64,000 nt of DNA from Thuidium tamariscinum (lineage: Eukaryota > Streptophyta > Bryopsida > Hypnales > Thuidiaceae): assembly GCA_947034885.2 (NCBI GenBank), contig OX344749.2:16879501-16943500 (forward strand). Direction: 5' to 3'. Shown here in pieces: positions 59,181-64,000 of this stretch (positions are counted from its first letter, which is position 1; every line of letters begins with the position of its first letter). Position numbers and translations under genes: made by a program. Below the pieces are notes generated by a model that saw nothing but the letters and a program-made list of their open reading frames with translations, made no database searches and had not been told where the DNA came from.

Positions 59181-60163
59181 CCCCTCAAGGCCCATGGCCT
59201 TTTGGGGTTCAAAAAAATTCCTTGCTTTTTAAGCTTTATAAGACTACATGTCATTAAGCTATGAAAATCTCAATTGTACAATTTTGTAGTGTGCATGTTG
59301 TAGATGACGTGAACCAAATTTGGAGTCATTTGGCCACATAGATTGCAAGATTATAATGTTTTCATGTTGAGAAAAAATGTTGAAATTTTCCTAAAAACAC
59401 ATTTGGAGGTGAAATTTGATTTCTAAACTTACCCAAATGAAAAAAAATAAAACTAAGAAGTGCTTTGAAATCAACATACAAACACATTGGTGAAAAAAAA
59501 TGTCATTTAATTGATTCATTGCGATAGCAAAATGACTTTGAAATAGCAAAAAAATAGCAAAAAAGGGTGCAAAAAACACATCTATGATTGAACCTCCTTC
59601 TACTAAAATACTTCTCAGCCACTCATAACTTCATGAATTGATATGAAATTTAAACAGGCAAAGTCACAAACTAGCTTAGAATGTGCAACTTTCCAAAAAA
59701 AAATTAAAAATGGGCACTAGTCATATGAAGAAGAAACAAGCAACCAAAGTTCATTGTAGTCCAAAAATGTCTGGTTTTTGAACTTTGAACTGCTTCCAAA
59801 CATTCAAAACAACTTAGATTGTCATGATAATTTGACCACAACAACTAAAATTCAAGGAGAACAAAACCCAATAAATTTTGATGAAAACAAACATTAAATG
59901 AAGGAGATGTACAAGCCCTTGAAGTTGCTTCCATCAACTACAGTTTGGTAAATTCAAAATGAACCTCTTGAACTTCGATTGGCTTCCAAAAAATCTGTAC
60001 ATCTTAGATTGATCTGAAAATTTTAACACACAAACTAGATTAGTATGTATGGCTTTTTCAACAAGTCTTATTGAATTCAGACTTTGGACGCAAAAGTTAT
60101 AGCCCTCTGAATTGGACTGCCAAACTATGTGAGACGACTTTTGATCCCCTTGGCGTTGGGGGG
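59181..60163 (-). mobile_element. Repeat family B, copy 3 (complete, TTAA-flanked)
   Basis: It begins CCCCTCAAGGCCC and ends CGTTGGGGGG, with TTAA at 59177-59180 and 60164-60167. It is inverted relative to copies 1 and 2. It is the only copy with two clear ends and no insertion, so it defines the 983-bp length. Non-coding. Confidence 0.65.
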
Positions 60164-60167
60164 TTAA

Positions 60168-61381
60168 AGATGAAGACACAATCAAGTGGAAACCGACCAG
60201 ACGACAACGTCTGACCCGTGAATACTAGAACCGGCAAATCATTAGGCTCGTCGTCGATCCGAGGTTAGATCGAGTCAGTGATCTTAAAACAGATTCAGGG
60301 TTTTTAGCCAAATGTTCATTTTTGGAAGATTTTTTAAAATTTATACAAAGGGCATGAAAAAATTAAGTAGAAAATGAGCGAAATTTAGCCAGTTTTGGGA
60401 TCACTGGATCGAGTGTTTGAATCGATCGAAACAGCTCTAGCTGTGAATCTGTGATCATCTGAACCTCAACATTTATGATTCCCTTCCATGTGTAGTTAAA
60501 AGAGACGGAGTATTAATTACACATGATGGATTGAATGTGGACTACATATATGATTATAATTATATATCAGAGGCTGTCGATCTGTCCTTGAATTTGCACG
60601 GCTCCTCCACTTCTACTAACTGTCCAAAACACGGGATTGATTTCTCGACGCCAACTCGGTTACGACCCACGCAGGGAGTGCTGGAGGTGATCGACTGACC
60701 ATGCAAAACCCTCTCTAGCTCGATCGATCTCCGTCCGGGTGCACGTCGGATGGTCAGCTAGCTAGCTAGCAAGCTAGGAGCGAGGAGACTGTTTCCGTTT
60801 CCGTTATCGTTTTGGTTTGACTCGGAGACTTTGATTTGTTATTTTAAAGTTCATCAGCACTTCATGGATCATGTTGATACCAATTTCGAAGGGTTGAACC
60901 CACAGTCCCGTCATTGACAATGAATTCCAGAACGGAGGGCGAGCCAGCACCTGCAGAGATGCTCTTGGTGTGCATGGAGTTGGTTTGGCGCTTCAATCAG
61001 TGTCCATCAACAAGATGAGGTTCGATCGATGGCATAGTAATCGGATGTGTTCCCGATCCGAGTGAAGAAAAGTTTCAGAAAAAAATTACAGCAATTAATT
61101 GATATGTTGTTGTTTTGGGGCCCTGGGGGGAGGATATCAACATGATTTTTTAACAATTTCAGGTGGTCCCTTGGATGAGGAATTAAATATGTACAAAAAA
61201 TAGCCGGTTCATGTTCACCTCGGTCCTTGAAAGTTGAAACGCATGCAGAAGTATTCCACTGTATTATTGTGGCTGCAATTTATTGTGGAAGTATCAATTC
61301 TTTTTTTAAAGGTGGAGAAATAGTATAGAAAGGTATAGGAAGGGAATTCAATATTTACCAACATTGAAGTAAAAACTAGGA
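60168..61381. other. GC-richer intergenic island
   Basis: Mixed composition between two repeat blocks, including the simple run agctagctagctagc near 60757-60773 and many gatcga words. No coding-like frame longer than chance and no recognised RNA gene. Confidence 0.35.
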
Positions 61382-62725
61382 AGGGAGATGGGCTCAAAAA
61401 GTGACCCTCTAAGGGCTGTTGGGCCTTTTTTATGGATTTCAGATGTCCGAAAATATTTTCACTTATTTTCAGCTTGAAGAAAAATTGATGAGGAATCTAA
61501 CCCAAGTGGTTTCATATTTTTCGAAGCATTTATGAATTACTTATGAATTTTCAAAGAACTAAGTGATAGGTACCTATTCCTGACTTCTAGCCCTTGCAAA
61601 AACCACACACATGTGATCTAAAAAAAGATAAGTGACTTGACTAAAAATAATCACTACTACATTAGGTTCCTAAATGCGATCTTACTAAACTTAAGGGTCA
61701 TTGCAAGAAATACTTACTGGTTTTGTTTCAAAATGGCCTATTTCCATGAGTCCTGTGACTTTTGGAATATTTTTTTCTAAATAAAATAAAATATGAATAA
61801 TTTGAAGAGAAATGAGAATATTATGTCTCTTAAAACTTAGACCCAAGAAAATTTACTTCTAAAAGTTATGCACAAAAAAAGGACAATGGAAAATACAATG
61901 AAAATAGATATTTTTTTCTTTGATTTTTAAAAAATAGTAAAAAGATTCAATAAAATTCAATAAAATAAATTATTTTTTCTAAATTAAAGATTATTATTTT
62001 CCAATAAATTTCATCTTCAAGAAAAATATTGTGTGTTTTGTACAAGTGTACCTTAGTAGTGCACTTTGAGCACATGTGGAAGTTGGGCAGTATAATATTT
62101 TCAAAAAAAAATTTTAGGGATTGTGTGATTATACTAGAGGTTCATATATGCCAATTTTCAGCTCAAAATTTTCTTTTTTGGGTCAAAAATAGGACTAAAC
62201 CCCCCAAAATGGCTAGGGTAGACATCCAATTGGGGGCAGTTTAAAAATAGTAAAATAATTTTTTTTAAATTGAAAAAATTACACAACATGTAAAACTTTT
62301 GTGTTCAACTTCATTACAAAATTCAAGTCAAACAAACAAAAGATGAAAAAGTTATGAGCAAAAAATTACTTGGTAAAGGTCAAGGGGACAAAAAAAAAGG
62401 ACAAATGTTTCTTGCAATCACCCTTAAATGAATCTTAAATTATTTTAACATTTGAAAGAAGGCAATTGGGAAATCAATTCTCATTTAGAAAAATTAAGTA
62501 AACACACCCTATTGACCCTAGCATTGAATTGGAAATGACTTGACTCTCCTTGGCTCTTATTCCATCCCCATTGGCAAAGTATGAAGCAATCTATGACAAG
62601 TCTTAATTATGCTCTCAAATTGTTGGCAATCCATTTTACTATTTTAGAACCATTGATTGTTCATTATAAAGCTCCCGACAAGGGAGTTTGAAAAAGAAAG
62701 GTGCTTTTAGAGCCACCTCCTATAA
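61382..62725. mobile_element. Repeat family D, copy 3, with a nested J element
   Basis: The left end gggagatgggctc and right end ttttagagccacctcc match family D termini. Left-hand sequence (ctgttgggcctt, then aacccaagtggtttcat) follows copy 1. It is interrupted at 61695-62423 by a J element. TA duplication is not clear here. Confidence 0.45.
61695..62423. mobile_element. J element, copy 2 (729 bp, TTAA duplication)
   Basis: It starts GGGTCATTGCAAGAAA and ends TTTCTTGCAATCACCC. Direct TTAA copies lie at 61691-61694 and 62424-62427. Length and ends agree with copy 1 (735 bp), while the duplicated tetramer differs (CTAC there). Frame 62029-62244 in it is not transposase-like. Confidence 0.7.
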
Positions 62726-62788
62726 TGAAATATTGAAATGAATGATTTTGAAGCCCATAAGTATCACTAATAGTCCTGCATCAAAAAA
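62726..62788. other. Short spacer between repeat copies
   Basis: AT-rich spacer with no feature. Confidence 0.3.
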
Positions 62789-63170
62789 GGGTGATTGCAA
62801 GAAAGACCAATTTGTTCCATTGCATTACTTCCATTACTTGTGATTTTTTTTTCTTGAATTAAAATGTACAAAAGCAATTTCAAGAAAAGTAAAGAAAGAA
62901 ACTAATTAAGGTCAATTTGTTGGTCTATATACAGTGAAGTTGTCTTTAGGAACATCAAGTATATAATAGTTTTTTGAATAGGAGAACTAAATAAGTAAAT
63001 ATTCCACAAAAATAGGAAAATGATTTTACAAAATAACATGAAAAACAATAATTTGTAACAAGTCTATGGAAATGGTCATTCACTACAAAAATCACTAGTA
63101 AACGATGCAATTCATTTTTTCTAGTCAACATGCATACCAAAAAAGTACAGTTGCTAGTATGTGAGCATAG
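62789..63170. mobile_element. J-related fragment, copy 3 (partial)
   Basis: It begins GGGTGATTGCAAGAAAGACC and further right includes ggtcattcact, present in copy 4 near 63576-63600, but the matching inverted end is missing. Probably a deleted or truncated copy. A CACTACAAAAA word at 63081 could be an unrelated CACTA-type end without a partner. Confidence 0.35.
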
Positions 63171-63278
63171 AAAATGTGAGCCTATGAGCCTAGAATTCTA
63201 TATACCTATAGTATAGGTGTCTATATTATAGACACCTCAATGGTTATAGTGTATTTATGTTCTAAACACCTATATTAT

Positions 63279-64000
63279 GGGTGATTGCACGAAAGACCTG
63301 TACTATTTGTTGCGTTTTGCAATAGTACTCCTAACTTTTTCGGGAGTACTATTTAATTAGAAAAATAATTTTTTAATTTAAAAAAAAATATGACTTATGT
63401 ATACACCTTTAAGACAAAGGTACCTACAAAAGGAATTGTATAGGAAAATTTTCTAAGTAGGAGAATTGGAAAAGTGCCAAATCTCAAGAAAATACATACC
63501 TTCATGTTTTAATTAGGAAAAAATAGTAAAAATAAGTAAATACAAAAAATAAAAAGTGGCCATTTGCAACAACTTTATGGAGATGGTCATTCACTAAAGA
63601 ACCTACCAAAATAATATTTTATATGTTTCAAAATACAAGTAAAATGAAGCTCTCTTTGTGAACCTCCACATGACATAAAATTAATTATTTTTGAAAATCC
63701 TTTTGTGGAAAGCTAGAAGTCTATTAGAAGACCATCTCATCCAAATTTCATTTCAAAATCATTAAAAAAAGGTATTCCATAGTACTAAAAACCTCCAAAT
63801 TGTCATATGTGACATTCAATCACTAGTACTATTTTTATATTAAAATATTTTTGAAAATGATCAAAAATTCATGTAAGCTGTATGATAGTTATGAGTACCT
63901 TCTCTAGAAATCTTGAGTCATTTGGAGCAAAAATGCAAAAGTTATGGTCAAAAAACAGATCAGCATGAGACATGTGACGGAAAATAGTACAAGTCTTTCA
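63279..64000 (+). mobile_element. J element, copy 4, cut by the window edge
   Basis: It begins GGGTGATTGCACGAAAGACC at 63279 and continues to the last base, where gtacaagtctttca is evidently the start of the inverted right end. The interior matches copy 1 in opposite orientation (gttgcgttttgcaa, then catttggagcaaaa). The right terminus and target duplication lie outside the window. Confidence 0.65.

Noticed and set aside
60757..60773. AGCTAGCTAGCTAGC as a regulatory palindrome
   Set aside because: Simple tetranucleotide run; no evidence of function.
1..64000. tRNA, rRNA or organellar gene content
   Set aside because: No cloverleaf-type B-box pattern or rRNA-conserved words were noticed; composition and introns are nuclear.

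Overview
This window is nuclear DNA of a streptophyte, almost certainly a land plant. The evidence is intron-rich genes with GT-AG junctions whose protein products match plant families: a plastid SET/Rubisco-LSMT-like protein, BRE/BRCC45, a GH29 alpha-L-fucosidase, ANGUSTIFOLIA, and the plastid PPR protein PPR5/EMB2453. Gene islands are moderately GC-rich and are separated by long, very AT-rich tracts packed with non-autonomous DNA transposons. I cannot fix the species. An early-diverging (bryophyte-grade) plant is possible, but this is inference.

Layout. 1-344: 3' end of a charged, splicing-factor-like gene (+). 2431 to about 4417: an unrecognised multi-exon gene on the minus strand, pieced together from short exons. 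4814-9663: repeat block. 10098-14313: SET-domain plastid protein (11 exons, 532 aa). 16146-20460: BRE homologue (13 exons, 390 aa). 20.5-28.2 kb: nested transposon block. 28881-30011: single-exon orphan membrane protein (376 aa). 31-40 kb: second transposon block. 40732-42766: alpha-L-fucosidase (4 exons, 492 aa). 46790-49087: ANGUSTIFOLIA-like gene with a short C-terminus (4 exons, 407 aa). 50932-53893: PPR5-like gene (6 exons, 503 aa) behind a threefold promoter-proximal repeat. 54-64 kb: third repeat block, cut by the window edge inside a transposon.

The genes are unrelated housekeeping or organelle genes and form no pathway or cluster. The most unusual content is in the repeats. Several families begin CCCY, end RGGG and are flanked by TTAA, as piggyBac-type elements are. 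A separate family (terminus GGGTCATTGC) makes 4-bp duplications of variable sequence. A 206-bp element has a matching empty site 16 kb away. A 270-bp CACTA-type element is almost entirely one hairpin. Several insertions can be verified inside the window, because uninterrupted copies of the target repeat are also present. I see no transposase gene here, so all copies look non-autonomous. I found no CRISPR, rRNA or tRNA gene, and no clear new multi-gene system. All exon junctions were read by eye from splice consensus, frame continuity and remembered homologues, with no alignment.
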